Source: JAIQGF01 sp051006995
GTDB taxonomy: Bacteria; Acidobacteriota; Terriglobia; Terriglobales; Acidobacteriaceae
DNA: 64,000 nt
Reading direction: 5' to 3'
Assembly: GCA_051006995.1 (NCBI GenBank)
Contig: JBPCSQ010000008.1
Location: 1 to 64,000, forward strand
The position numbers were made by a program, and so were the translations under genes. Under the pieces are notes generated by a model. It had not been told where the DNA came from and ran no database searches. It saw only the letters and a list, made by a program, of their open reading frames with translations. Below are positions 43,573-51,580 of the stretch, piece by piece. The first letter of the stretch is position 1. Each line of letters opens with the position of its first letter.

Positions 43573-43704
43573 CCTGCGGCCCTGAGGCGAGTCGCGTAAT
43601 TGTTGGCAGGCATGGCCCCGCCGCTGACCACGAATTCTTGTACAATCTCGAACATATCCTCCGGGGTGCCCATCCCGGCGAACTTTGGTGGAGGAGGCTT
43701 GTCA

Positions 43705-44892
43705 ATGCAAGACTCCCACAAGCGGCGGCTGATTGAGCTACTTTTTCTTGCCGCGCTTGCGGCCACGATCGTCGTGTGGCACCACAGGGCCGAAACGCCG
43801 AATGCGCGCTGGGATTTCCAAGAATTCTACATGGCTGCGCAGATTGTCAGGCACGGTGAGGCCCACCGGCTTTACGATTTTGCCACGCAGGCGGCCTTTC
43901 AGGCGCGATACGTCGCACCCACACATTTTGAGCGCGCCCCTGATCTGCCCTTCCTCTACCCCGCCGCAGCGGTGATCCCGTTCCTGCCGCTGACCGCATT
44001 GCCACTGACGCCGGCATACGCACTATGGACCATGCTTAATCTGCTCTTCCTTTATGGCACTATTCGCCTCCTGCAGCGGGAAGCCATACTGCCAGAAAAC
44101 AATTGGCCCCTTTTCGCGGCGGTCGCGTCTGCTCCTGTGATCGGATGCTTGCTGAACGGGCAAGTCTCGCTGCTAATTCTGTTTATCTGTACGGTTGCGC
44201 TTACCCTTTTTCGTCGCAACCAACTGTTTTTGGCGGGCTTGGTCGTGGGACTTGCCTCGCTGAAGTTTCAGCTCATCCTCGGCTTAGGACTGGTGCTGTT
44301 GTTGCGCCGAGCGTGGAAGATGGTATTTGGGACAGGGGTCGGCACAGCGATTATGGTCGTGCTCTCGTTCCTGATCGCCGGCTGGCACCAGATGCTGAAT
44401 TACCCTGTTTTTCTCAGAAGCGCCGCTTATCATCCTCGCTTCGGTCCACCAGCTACCATGGTGAATCTGCGAGGACTTTTGTGGTGGGTGGAGCATCATG
44501 AGCCGCAAGTATGGCTGGTTATCGGCCTCTCGGTTTTAATCCTCGGGCTCGCAGCGCTTGCCTGGAACGATGACACGGTCGGCATCTGTGTCGCGCTCAC
44601 CGCCAGCGTCTTTGTTGGTTATCACGTTTATATCAATGATCTTTCCCTGCTTTTTTTGCCGTATGCAGTTGCCGTCGCCGGCGTGGGCTGGACAGAAAAT
44701 CGAACGGCGGTAACTTTGATCTCCATACCTGTTGTCACATTCGGCTTTGTAGCGTTCGGGTTGTATCAGTTGGAAGGGGCCGTGGCAGCCGGTTTATGTT
44801 TGGGTCTGCTGATATCCAGACCTTCTGCCGTAATGGCAACGCAAAGCGTAGCAGGTTCGGAGCGAGCCCACATCGCTGCCGGCTCGAATTAG
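43705..44892 (+). CDS. GT87-family polytopic glycosyltransferase (DUF2029)
   Basis: 395 residues from ATG 43705 (GGAGGAGG upstream), about ten membrane segments. The acidic loop WDFQEFYMAAQIVRHGEAHRLYD is typical of GT87 enzymes, which use polyprenyl-phosphate mannose. FLYPAAAVIPFLPL and GLASLKFQLIL are also shared with the gene at 47699-48934. Overlaps the next, opposite gene by four bases at their ends. Confidence 0.82.
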   Translation: MQDSHKRRLIELLFLAALAATIVVWHHRAETPNARWDFQEFYMAAQIVRHGEAHRLYDFATQAAFQARYVAPTHFERAPDLPFLYPAAAVIPFLPLTALPLTPAYALWTMLNLLFLYGTIRLLQREAILPENNWPLFAAVASAPVIGCLLNGQVSLLILFICTVALTLFRRNQLFLAGLVVGLASLKFQLILGLGLVLLLRRAWKMVFGTGVGTAIMVVLSFLIAGWHQMLNYPVFLRSAAYHPRFGPPATMVNLRGLLWWVEHHEPQVWLVIGLSVLILGLAALAWNDDTVGICVALTASVFVGYHVYINDLSLLFLPYAVAVAGVGWTENRTAVTLISIPVVTFGFVAFGLYQLEGAVAAGLCLGLLISRPSAVMATQSVAGSERAHIAAGSN

Positions 44893-46409
44893 TGCCGATC
44901 GATCGGATATCCCAGCTTGCATTCACCCGGAATGCGCTGGTACACGACCGCAATCTCGTCTGAATAGGTGCTGCGCCAGCAGGAGCTGTGGCCGAGCATG
45001 TAGGAAATTTTGTTCGAGGGCTTGACCAGCGCCGTCTGGATCCGATACCGATCCAATAACTCAAACTCCTCGCCGGTCGTCACCAATTTGACGTAGTCGT
45101 CAAACACTCCTTTGTACACGAACAGATCCGCTCTTCCATCGATGAAAGTTTTCATTTCCGGTTCATGCCAGATGATGTAGCCGCCCCAGCCGTAATCATT
45201 GAGCACACGTTCGGTCAGTCCATGTGCACGCATAAACGCCAGAGCGCGCTCGGGGTAGACCCGAGCAATCTGGTCATTGAGCGCGCGCGCACCGGGAAAC
45301 TTCACCAGCATGATCAGAATGACTCCGGCGATGAGAATGGCGTTCAATATTGGCTTTTCCTTCTTTTCATCGTACGCAGGGAACAACGGTAAGCGCGTGG
45401 AGATCAACGGGACAAAGATGAGCGCCGCGAAAAATTGCATGCGCCAGTAGGTGAGCGATACGTACAGGGCGAAGAGCACGAGCAAGGCCTCGCGCAGCTT
45501 CCATTTTTTATGTCCCGCCAGCGCACACGTGAAAAGCACAATCAGCAACAGCATCACGATCTTGCCGCGCGGATCGTGAAAGTCTACCGAGCGCCACTCG
45601 TCGATATTCGCCATGTTCGACGTCTGGCGAAAAAGCAGGTCGAATGGATAAGCGACCAGGCGATAACCGAACGGGTTGATGAACAGCGCGCCCACGGAGG
45701 CCGCCGCCGCGACTGCAAGTTTCCTTAAATCCGGTGCGGGCATCGGTTCCGCAGCGATCAGTCCCCAATCGAGGCGTGCCAGGCCACAGATCAGGAACGT
45801 GCTCAGCACAATAAGGCCGAAAAGCCAGGAGCCATGCAGATTGACCCACAGACAGAACAATGGCGGCAACACCCACAGCGGCGCGGAACGATGGTCGGCG
45901 AATCGTTCCAGGAGCACCAGCAGCACGCTCATGCACAGCCAGCCCAGCAGGTGCGGTCGGGGGCCGAACACAACCGAGGCCACGAGTACACCCAAAATCA
46001 TGACAATGGACGCCGTCTTGGGATTCGCGCCCGCTTCGCGGCAGCGGTAGTAGAGCAACGCGAAGATCGCACCCGCAGCCGCGATCATGAGCAACAGCAA
46101 TCCTTGAAGTCCGAACAGCTTGAACATGCCGTAATACATGAGTTCGGACAGCCACTCATGGTCGATCCACGGCGAGCCGGCGACGGTAAACGAATACTGG
46201 TCGAACCGCGGCAGAGAATGCGACGAGACCAGGAGCTGCGCATTCCGCAGGTGCCACCAGATATCCGGTTCGATGATCGTGCCCTTCAGGCTGTTGAAGA
46301 ACGCGACAAGAAACACCAGGAAGTTGATCGCTGCCGGAAAAGTCAGCCAGCGGGTCAGCAGGTTAGGACGCGAACTGGGCACGTGCGGTGAAACTACGGG
46401 AGCCGCCAA
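44889..46409 (-). CDS. Polytopic GT-C-like membrane protein
   Basis: 506 residues with about ten membrane segments and a C-terminal soluble domain of about 100 residues (ERVLNDYGWGGYIIWHEP). The first loop, EPDIWWHLRNAQLLV, has the acidic-aromatic signature seen in bacterial GT-C proteins of unknown specificity. It probably transfers a lipid-linked sugar on the outer side of the inner membrane. No substrate evidence. Confidence 0.72.
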   Translation of the reverse strand: MAAPVVSPHVPSSRPNLLTRWLTFPAAINFLVFLVAFFNSLKGTIIEPDIWWHLRNAQLLVSSHSLPRFDQYSFTVAGSPWIDHEWLSELMYYGMFKLFGLQGLLLLMIAAAGAIFALLYYRCREAGANPKTASIVMILGVLVASVVFGPRPHLLGWLCMSVLLVLLERFADHRSAPLWVLPPLFCLWVNLHGSWLFGLIVLSTFLICGLARLDWGLIAAEPMPAPDLRKLAVAAAASVGALFINPFGYRLVAYPFDLLFRQTSNMANIDEWRSVDFHDPRGKIVMLLLIVLFTCALAGHKKWKLREALLVLFALYVSLTYWRMQFFAALIFVPLISTRLPLFPAYDEKKEKPILNAILIAGVILIMLVKFPGARALNDQIARVYPERALAFMRAHGLTERVLNDYGWGGYIIWHEPEMKTFIDGRADLFVYKGVFDDYVKLVTTGEEFELLDRYRIQTALVKPSNKISYMLGHSSCWRSTYSDEIAVVYQRIPGECKLGYPIDRH

Positions 46410-46480
46410 AGGGACATTCTCCTAAGCAGAACAATTGGTACAACACGGTGATTCGGTTCCGTAATTTGGACCAACGAGGA

Positions 46481-47668
46481 TTAACACGTCAATGCTCCAG
46501 CCTGCGCGGCCTGCGCAACGGCAGGAACAGCGATCGGCTCCTTCCCGTCTCGCCAAGCGGAGTATGCGACATAGAAGAGAAGAAAACCTTCCGCGAGCAC
46601 CCGGAACGATAACTCACCCGCCATCCAAGCCGGTGGGAACACCAGTATTGCGAGAAGCAACTTACGGGCGACCGGTCCGGCATTTCGCCACATGATCGCG
46701 ATTGGAACGGCAAGCAGTGTGGTATCGGGCCATGTGCCGTAATGTCCGAAAAGGAGTACGCCGACGATGGCGACCGCCAGTCCCTGCTGAAGCGGCAGGC
46801 GCCAGATCAGGTAAATACAGAGCGTCACCCCCACCAGGGCTATTGGGACATACCAGTTCGCATGATTTGACTGGAGCAGTACGCCGCGAATGCTGTTGGG
46901 GATGAGCCCAAAGAAGGGCGGCACTGCCATGAGCTCGTGGATGTACTCGTCGGGTGGCACGAGCGCGACCGACACCGCCACCAAGAAACTGGAAACAGCT
47001 CCGAACGCACCCAGCGCCTTCCACCGGCGATGCGCGATGAGGGCGACGACTATCAGCAGGATCAAGTGGAACTTGTAGGTACACAGGGCGATCAGGACAC
47101 CGGCCAAGGAGTCTTTTCCGTCGAGCAGGCACAGTAAGCCCGCGAGCAGAACCAGAAGATAGGTATTGATATCCTGCCCAATCGACATATTGAAGAGGGC
47201 AGGAAAGAAGAGCGCGAACGCCGGTAGAAGCTGATGCGGCAGGTTGAAACGCCGGAACAGTAGGCGCAGTGCCAGCACATAGGAAACGAAGGCTGCCGCC
47301 TGCCAGATCAGAAACGCATGCCAATAACTGAACCATCCAAGGGGCCGAAGCAGCGGGGCGAACGCGGGTGGACGCAAATAGGGAGCGTAGGTTTTTAATA
47401 CGTGGTCAAAAACGAGTAGTGCTTTCCCGAAGGTTGCATACCTGGAGAAGTTGTACAACGAATGCAGGGGGATCTTGGCCGCAATGTAAAACTGGCAGAA
47501 GTCGCCGGCGACGTTCTCGAATGAATAGAACCATATGGCCGAGATCACAATAAATGCGATCCAGGAGATGCGCCGGTCATACTCAGTGTCGAGGATGGCG
47601 GCGCTGTACAGCATCACAACGCAGAAATACGCAGCCAGAGTCAACAACCAGATCGACATGCATTTCAA
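46481..47668 (-). CDS. GT87-like polytopic glycosyltransferase
   Basis: 395 residues, about ten membrane segments. The loop AGDFCQFYIAAKIPLHSLYNF carries the acidic residue of GT87 enzymes; RPPAFAPLLRPLG and LCTYKFHLILL match the order of motifs in the two DUF2029 neighbours but more distantly. It follows the next gene on the same strand by 30 bases, so they are likely one transcript. Confidence 0.75.
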   Translation of the reverse strand: MKCMSIWLLTLAAYFCVVMLYSAAILDTEYDRRISWIAFIVISAIWFYSFENVAGDFCQFYIAAKIPLHSLYNFSRYATFGKALLVFDHVLKTYAPYLRPPAFAPLLRPLGWFSYWHAFLIWQAAAFVSYVLALRLLFRRFNLPHQLLPAFALFFPALFNMSIGQDINTYLLVLLAGLLCLLDGKDSLAGVLIALCTYKFHLILLIVVALIAHRRWKALGAFGAVSSFLVAVSVALVPPDEYIHELMAVPPFFGLIPNSIRGVLLQSNHANWYVPIALVGVTLCIYLIWRLPLQQGLAVAIVGVLLFGHYGTWPDTTLLAVPIAIMWRNAGPVARKLLLAILVFPPAWMAGELSFRVLAEGFLLFYVAYSAWRDGKEPIAVPAVAQAAQAGALTC

Positions 47669-47698
47669 CCTTGGGCGCTTGGGCCTGAACCATATCCG

Positions 47699-48934
47699 TC
47701 ACACTGCCGTCGAGCCGACACGGGCAGCGACATCTGCCTGCTGGGTAGCCTGGTGTGGCGCTTTAGCCAACCAGATCATCAGGCCAATCGACAGTCCGGC
47801 GAATACCGGCACTGACTGCAACGCAGGAACTGTTACCGTCGCGAAGCACAGGACGCAAATAACCGCAAACGCAATCTGCAACCAATTCGCTTGCTCCTCG
47901 CGCCGCAGGCGCGAACAGGCGACTGCCATTGGCAACAAGACTATTACAAGATCATACGAAACGATGTAGTGAGCGCTCAGCACATCGGCCAATATTGCGA
48001 TCAAGAATCCCGTTTCCAGGTCCTTCCACGGAATAGCTGCGCCGACAATCACGACGGCCGACCACGTTACTGTCACCCAAAATGGGGGCTCGTGCCCGAC
48101 AAAAAAAGTAATCATTTCGGGGACGCTTATATGGCTGAAAAAATGAAAATGGGTTGTGAAGAACCGCAGATATGCCGGGTAATTCCACATTTGCCGCCAC
48201 CCGGCCATCAAGATGGAAAGGGCCCCGATTACCGCCGCCCCGACTGCAAATCCCGCAATAAATCTCCAACACCTCCTCAGAACAAACACGGCGATGAATC
48301 CGAGCACGAGTTGGAATTTGAAGGACGCCAGTCCCACCAAGCAGCCGGCGAGAAAGACTTTCTTGTCCATCAAAAGCACGAAGCTTGCTGAATACAGAAA
48401 CAACACCAGCATTGACGTCTGGCCATGTAGTATGCAGACGGTCACTGGTGCGAATAGTATCGCCAGCAGCAACGGCCAGTTTCCCTCAAGTCCGCCCAAC
48501 CGCCGCTGTACCAAGCGTGTGCTCGCCAGCAGCAAAAAAAGGTTGAGTACCGTCCAAATGGCGTAGCCGATGTTCTTGCTCAGCCAGGTCAACGGATAAA
48601 ACAGCACCAGGACGGCAGCGGGATGCAGGAACGGCAGTTCGATCATGGCCTGTGTTTGCGCCGGCCGAGGCGCGTAGCGAAACAGATAAGCCGCTTGAAG
48701 ATCCAGGTCGTATAGCCGGAGGCGATCGCCGTGACGAACCATCTGCGCGGCGGAATAGAATCCCCGGAAATCGCAGATGCGCGCGTCGGCAGCTTCGAAG
48801 GTCACATGCAGATACACATAAATGAAAGCCAACGCGAGCAGGAAAAAAGCGAGACCAAGCCGTTGCTGATAAGAGCCGGTGTGACCGGGTTCGCGGACAT
48901 CGAAACTCATGTGCTCGGGATGGCTTTGAATCAT
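47699..48934 (-). CDS. GT87-family polytopic glycosyltransferase (DUF2029)
   Basis: 411 residues with about ten membrane segments. CDFRGFYSAAQMVRHGDRLRLYD is clearly homologous to the gene at 43705-44892, as are FLHPAAVLVLFYPL and VGLASFKFQLVLGF. The start may be the internal Met nine codons in. First gene of the minus-strand set that ends at 44889. Confidence 0.82.
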   Translation of the reverse strand: MIQSHPEHMSFDVREPGHTGSYQQRLGLAFFLLALAFIYVYLHVTFEAADARICDFRGFYSAAQMVRHGDRLRLYDLDLQAAYLFRYAPRPAQTQAMIELPFLHPAAVLVLFYPLTWLSKNIGYAIWTVLNLFLLLASTRLVQRRLGGLEGNWPLLLAILFAPVTVCILHGQTSMLVLFLYSASFVLLMDKKVFLAGCLVGLASFKFQLVLGFIAVFVLRRCWRFIAGFAVGAAVIGALSILMAGWRQMWNYPAYLRFFTTHFHFFSHISVPEMITFFVGHEPPFWVTVTWSAVVIVGAAIPWKDLETGFLIAILADVLSAHYIVSYDLVIVLLPMAVACSRLRREEQANWLQIAFAVICVLCFATVTVPALQSVPVFAGLSIGLMIWLAKAPHQATQQADVAARVGSTAV

Positions 48935-49390
48935 CGCGGTACCGCGTACGGATTTCTTTCACGCGCCCGGACGGGCGACGCTGATCTTTCTGCGTGCAGC
49001 ATTTAAATCGGCTAGATTTTCTGGGGGAGCGCAATTGTGCCACGATGTGCCTGCGGGGGCAAGGAGTCAATTCTCAAGTCGTACAGCAGTTTCGCATGTG
49101 CGCCCACGACCATTGGCGAATGGCGCTTGAGCGACCCACTGCGGTAGTGACCTCGGTTTCCGATCCGCGGTTACGAACGTGATCTTTTGCCGGAAATGAC
49201 AATGGCCTAACGTAACAGCATGGGAGTTATGCGACGCCACAGACGTGCACCGGAATCGAATTTAGGATTTTCCCTGAAACTGCAAAAGGTTGCACTTTGT
49301 CGCCTCAGGGACGATCAGGAAATATGGTGCGTTCACGGGAAACCTGTGCGTCCATGGTAGTTACAGTCGATGTGAATGGTTTGCTTTCGG
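48935..49390. other. Intergenic region between glycosyltransferases and the Tad locus
   Basis: No convincing gene. Two small inverted words around TGCAAAAGGTTGCA (49278-49291) could be a protein-binding site upstream of the pilin promoter. Confidence 0.35.
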
Positions 49391-49406
49391 TGGAACCCGA
49401 ATTGCA
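49391..49406 (+). promoter_or_regulatory. Possible sigma-54 promoter of flp1
   Basis: TGGAACCCGAATTGCA has GG and GC 12 bases apart as in the -24/-12 consensus TGGCACG-N4-TTGC, with two mismatches. It would give a leader of about 150 bases. Confidence 0.4.
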
Positions 49407-49451
49407 AACATAAAATAAACGTTTGCATTAACAGGGTACGTGATATATAGA

Positions 49452-49486
49452 AACCGATAAAGAATCTCCCCCCAAGATTTTCGGTT
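49452..49486 (+). promoter_or_regulatory. Leader hairpin before flp1
   Basis: AACCGA and AATCT pair with AGATT and TCGGTT around a C-rich loop CCCCCCA. It may stabilise or control the pilin mRNA; a similar CTCCCCC word follows at 49490-49496. Confidence 0.4.
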
Positions 49487-49566
49487 CATCTCCCCCAGGA
49501 AGATTGTCCATGCACTTTAGAGCACAGGGTTTGTTATCTACTAATTCAACAACAGAGGAGATTCTC

Positions 49567-49767
49567 ATGAAGTTCGTCGAGTTCGTCAAAGCTTTCCACG
49601 ATGATCAGTCCGGCCAGGATCTGATCGAATACGTTCTGGTCGTGGCTGCCGTGGCCGTCGGGGCGGTTGCTGGCTCGGGCACACTTTCCAGCACGCTTAG
49701 CAATGCAGTCACAACGCTAAACGGCAGGATCCAGAATTGCATTACCGCAACCGGAACCACCTGCTAG
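49567..49767 (+). CDS. flp: Flp/Fap type IVb pilin (copy 1)
   Basis: 66 residues from ATG 49567 (GAGGAG upstream). A short charged leader ends QSG, and the mature protein starts QDLIEYVLVVAAVAV with the Flp Glu5-Tyr6 signature, so cleavage after Gly16 by the A24 peptidase downstream is expected. The subunit polymerises into the Tad pilus. Unusually, the C-terminus carries two Cys, NCITATGTTC (58 and 66), able to close a small disulfide loop. Confidence 0.93.
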   Translation: MKFVEFVKAFHDDQSGQDLIEYVLVVAAVAVGAVAGSGTLSSTLSNAVTTLNGRIQNCITATGTTC

Positions 49768-49789
49768 TGCAGTGCGGTTAACACCAGGC

Positions 49790-49826
49790 TTGCGCCGGGT
49801 GACATGTGCAGTGTCCCCCGGCGCAC
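49790..49826 (+). promoter_or_regulatory. Strong hairpin between flp1 and flp2
   Basis: GCGCCGGG (49792-49799) pairs with CCCGGCGC (49817-49824), with an inner GACA/TGTC match. There is no T-run, so it is more likely a processing or stability element that lets flp1 be more abundant than the genes after it. Confidence 0.55.
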
Positions 49827-49927
49827 AACTGCATACCGAGCTGCCTTCGCATGTTCGCGAGTGCTTGACGCGTAGGCGCAAATTCGGCTTCGGGTCACTC
49901 CGAACACGGACGAAGGGGAAGTGCGTC

Positions 49928-50128
49928 ATGCGCGTGGTCGAGATGGTGAAGAGGTTCCACCGGGAAGATTCCGGCCAGGACCTCATCGAGTATGTGCTCG
50001 TGGTCGCGGCGGTAGCGGTGGCAGCCATCGCTGGATCGAATACCCTATCCAGCGCCCTCAGCAATGCCATCACTACTATGAACGGCAGAGTCACGAATTG
50101 CATCACCGCGAGCGGAACTACCTGCTAG
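49928..50128 (+). CDS. flp: Flp/Fap type IVb pilin (copy 2)
   Basis: 66 residues from ATG 49928, preceded by AAGGGG. Same plan as copy 1: leader to DSG, mature QDLIEYVLVVAAVAV, and the same C-terminal loop NCITASGTTC. The two pilins differ mainly in the leader and in a few mid-chain residues, so they arose by duplication and may be major and minor subunits. Confidence 0.93.
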   Translation: MRVVEMVKRFHREDSGQDLIEYVLVVAAVAVAAIAGSNTLSSALSNAITTMNGRVTNCITASGTTC

Positions 50129-50186
50129 CGCAGCGGACGGTTTGCACCTGTGGCGATATGAGCCCAGGCGCGCAAGAACGGTTCTC

Positions 50187-50717
50187 ATGTACTCGGGCCC
50201 ATTGATAGCTGCGCTTGCGGGCGCAGTCGCGCTTACCGCTGCGATCAGCGACGTTCGCCAGCGGCGCATCCCCAACGCGCTCACTTACAGTTCCGCCCTG
50301 GCCGGTATCGCAGTTCAAACTGCGGCCTATGGCTGGCGAGGGCTAGTGTCGAGCGTGGCGGGAGGCGTGTGTTTTGGTGGGCTGTTATTAGTATTTTACC
50401 TGATACGGGCGATGGGGGCTGGCGATGTAAAACTAGCCGCCGCGCTCGGCTGTATCGTCGGGCTCGGGGCGTCGGTGCAAGTAATGCTTGCCACCGCGAT
50501 CTCTGGCGGGATTTTCGCCATCGTGTTTATGGTTTGGTCGAGAAACACCGGTGAAATTTTGCGCAGCACGGTTTCCGTTTTGGGATTTCACGCGCGTCAT
50601 GGTTTCAAGGCGCATCCGGTAATCAACCTTGACAACCCCAAAACGGTACGCATGCCTTACGGAATTGCGTTTGCGGCAGGGACTTTGTATTGGACAATAG
50701 GCTCGCTGTGGAGGTGA
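50187..50717 (+). CDS. cpaA: Prepilin peptidase (A24, CpaA/TadV)
   Basis: 176 residues from ATG 50187, about six membrane segments. The two catalytic Asp are in AAISDVRQRRIPN (near 24) and RAMGAGDVKLAAAL (near 77), as in TadV/CpaA. It cuts the Flp leaders and those of TadE/F-like pseudopilins at the cytoplasmic face. An upstream frame extension to 50142 is not needed. The stop is followed directly by the next ATG. Confidence 0.93.
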   Translation: MYSGPLIAALAGAVALTAAISDVRQRRIPNALTYSSALAGIAVQTAAYGWRGLVSSVAGGVCFGGLLLVFYLIRAMGAGDVKLAAALGCIVGLGASVQVMLATAISGGIFAIVFMVWSRNTGEILRSTVSVLGFHARHGFKAHPVINLDNPKTVRMPYGIAFAAGTLYWTIGSLWR

Positions 50718-51563
50718 ATGTTGGATAGTCGCCGGCTCGGTGTCGCATTAGTCGCAGCGTTGATGATTTCGATTGCGGTTACTTCGTTTTTCTACTTCCG
50801 AGTCGCTCGGCAGCAAAACGCGAATCGGCCGAAAACGAAACGAGTACTTGCCGCTGCCGCCGCTTTGCAGCCCGGAACTCCCGTCACCGCGGACAATCTT
50901 ACCGAAATTGATTGGCCCGAAGGTGTCGTACTTGAAGGTTTAATTGACGCGAAGGCCAAGGCTGATGTCGTCGGGCGGGTGCTTGTTTACCCAATTGCGG
51001 CCAAGGAGCCAATCTTGCGCCGGGATGTCGCCGGCGCTGGCAGTTTTGGATTAGCAGCGAAGATTCCCGACGGCATGCGCGCGATGGCGGTAAAGACTAA
51101 CGAGGTCAACAACCTCGCTGGGTTCCTGTTCCCGGGCTCGCGGGTTGACGTCCTGGTGACTTATCGCGGTGACGACAACACGCAGGTCACGCGTACCGTG
51201 TTGCAAAGTGTACAGGTGCTCGCCACAGGCACTAAGCTGGAGCCCGATCCGAGTGGCAAGCCAGAAAACGTCGGTGTGATAACGCTATTAGCCACACCAG
51301 AGGATTCCGAAAAGCTCGTCCTCGCGCAAAGCCAGGGTTCTATCCATTTTGTCCTGCGCAATAGCGGGGATTCTGCGAATCCTGATGTTCGGCCGATGGA
51401 GCAGGCGGATTTGCTCGGCTTACCGAAAAAGGTCATCGCGCCTCCCGAAGTAAAGAGCCCGGCCAGAAGGGTTGCGGTAGTTAGATCCGCGCCGGTCTAC
51501 AGCGTAGAAACCGTGGCAGGCGGAAAGACAACCGTAGCGAAGTTTTCGGAGGTGTCGCAGTAG
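50718..51563 (+). CDS. cpaB: Flp pilus assembly protein CpaB/RcpC
   Basis: 281 residues. An N-terminal membrane anchor (VALVAALMISIAVTSFFYF) is followed by an SAF-like domain (about 42-105; LQPGTPVTADNLTEIDWPEG) and the RcpC region (GMRAMAVKTNEVNNLAGFLFPGSRVDVLVTY). It works in the periplasm with the secretin. Starts on the base after the peptidase stop, so translation is probably coupled. Confidence 0.93.
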   Translation: MLDSRRLGVALVAALMISIAVTSFFYFRVARQQNANRPKTKRVLAAAAALQPGTPVTADNLTEIDWPEGVVLEGLIDAKAKADVVGRVLVYPIAAKEPILRRDVAGAGSFGLAAKIPDGMRAMAVKTNEVNNLAGFLFPGSRVDVLVTYRGDDNTQVTRTVLQSVQVLATGTKLEPDPSGKPENVGVITLLATPEDSEKLVLAQSQGSIHFVLRNSGDSANPDVRPMEQADLLGLPKKVIAPPEVKSPARRVAVVRSAPVYSVETVAGGKTTVAKFSEVSQ

Positions 51564-51580
51564 GTTAAGGAGGAATTCCT

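Noticed and set aside
44103..44501. Second plus-strand frame within the GT87 gene
   Set aside because: Out-of-frame shadow without membrane segments inside a clear polytopic gene.
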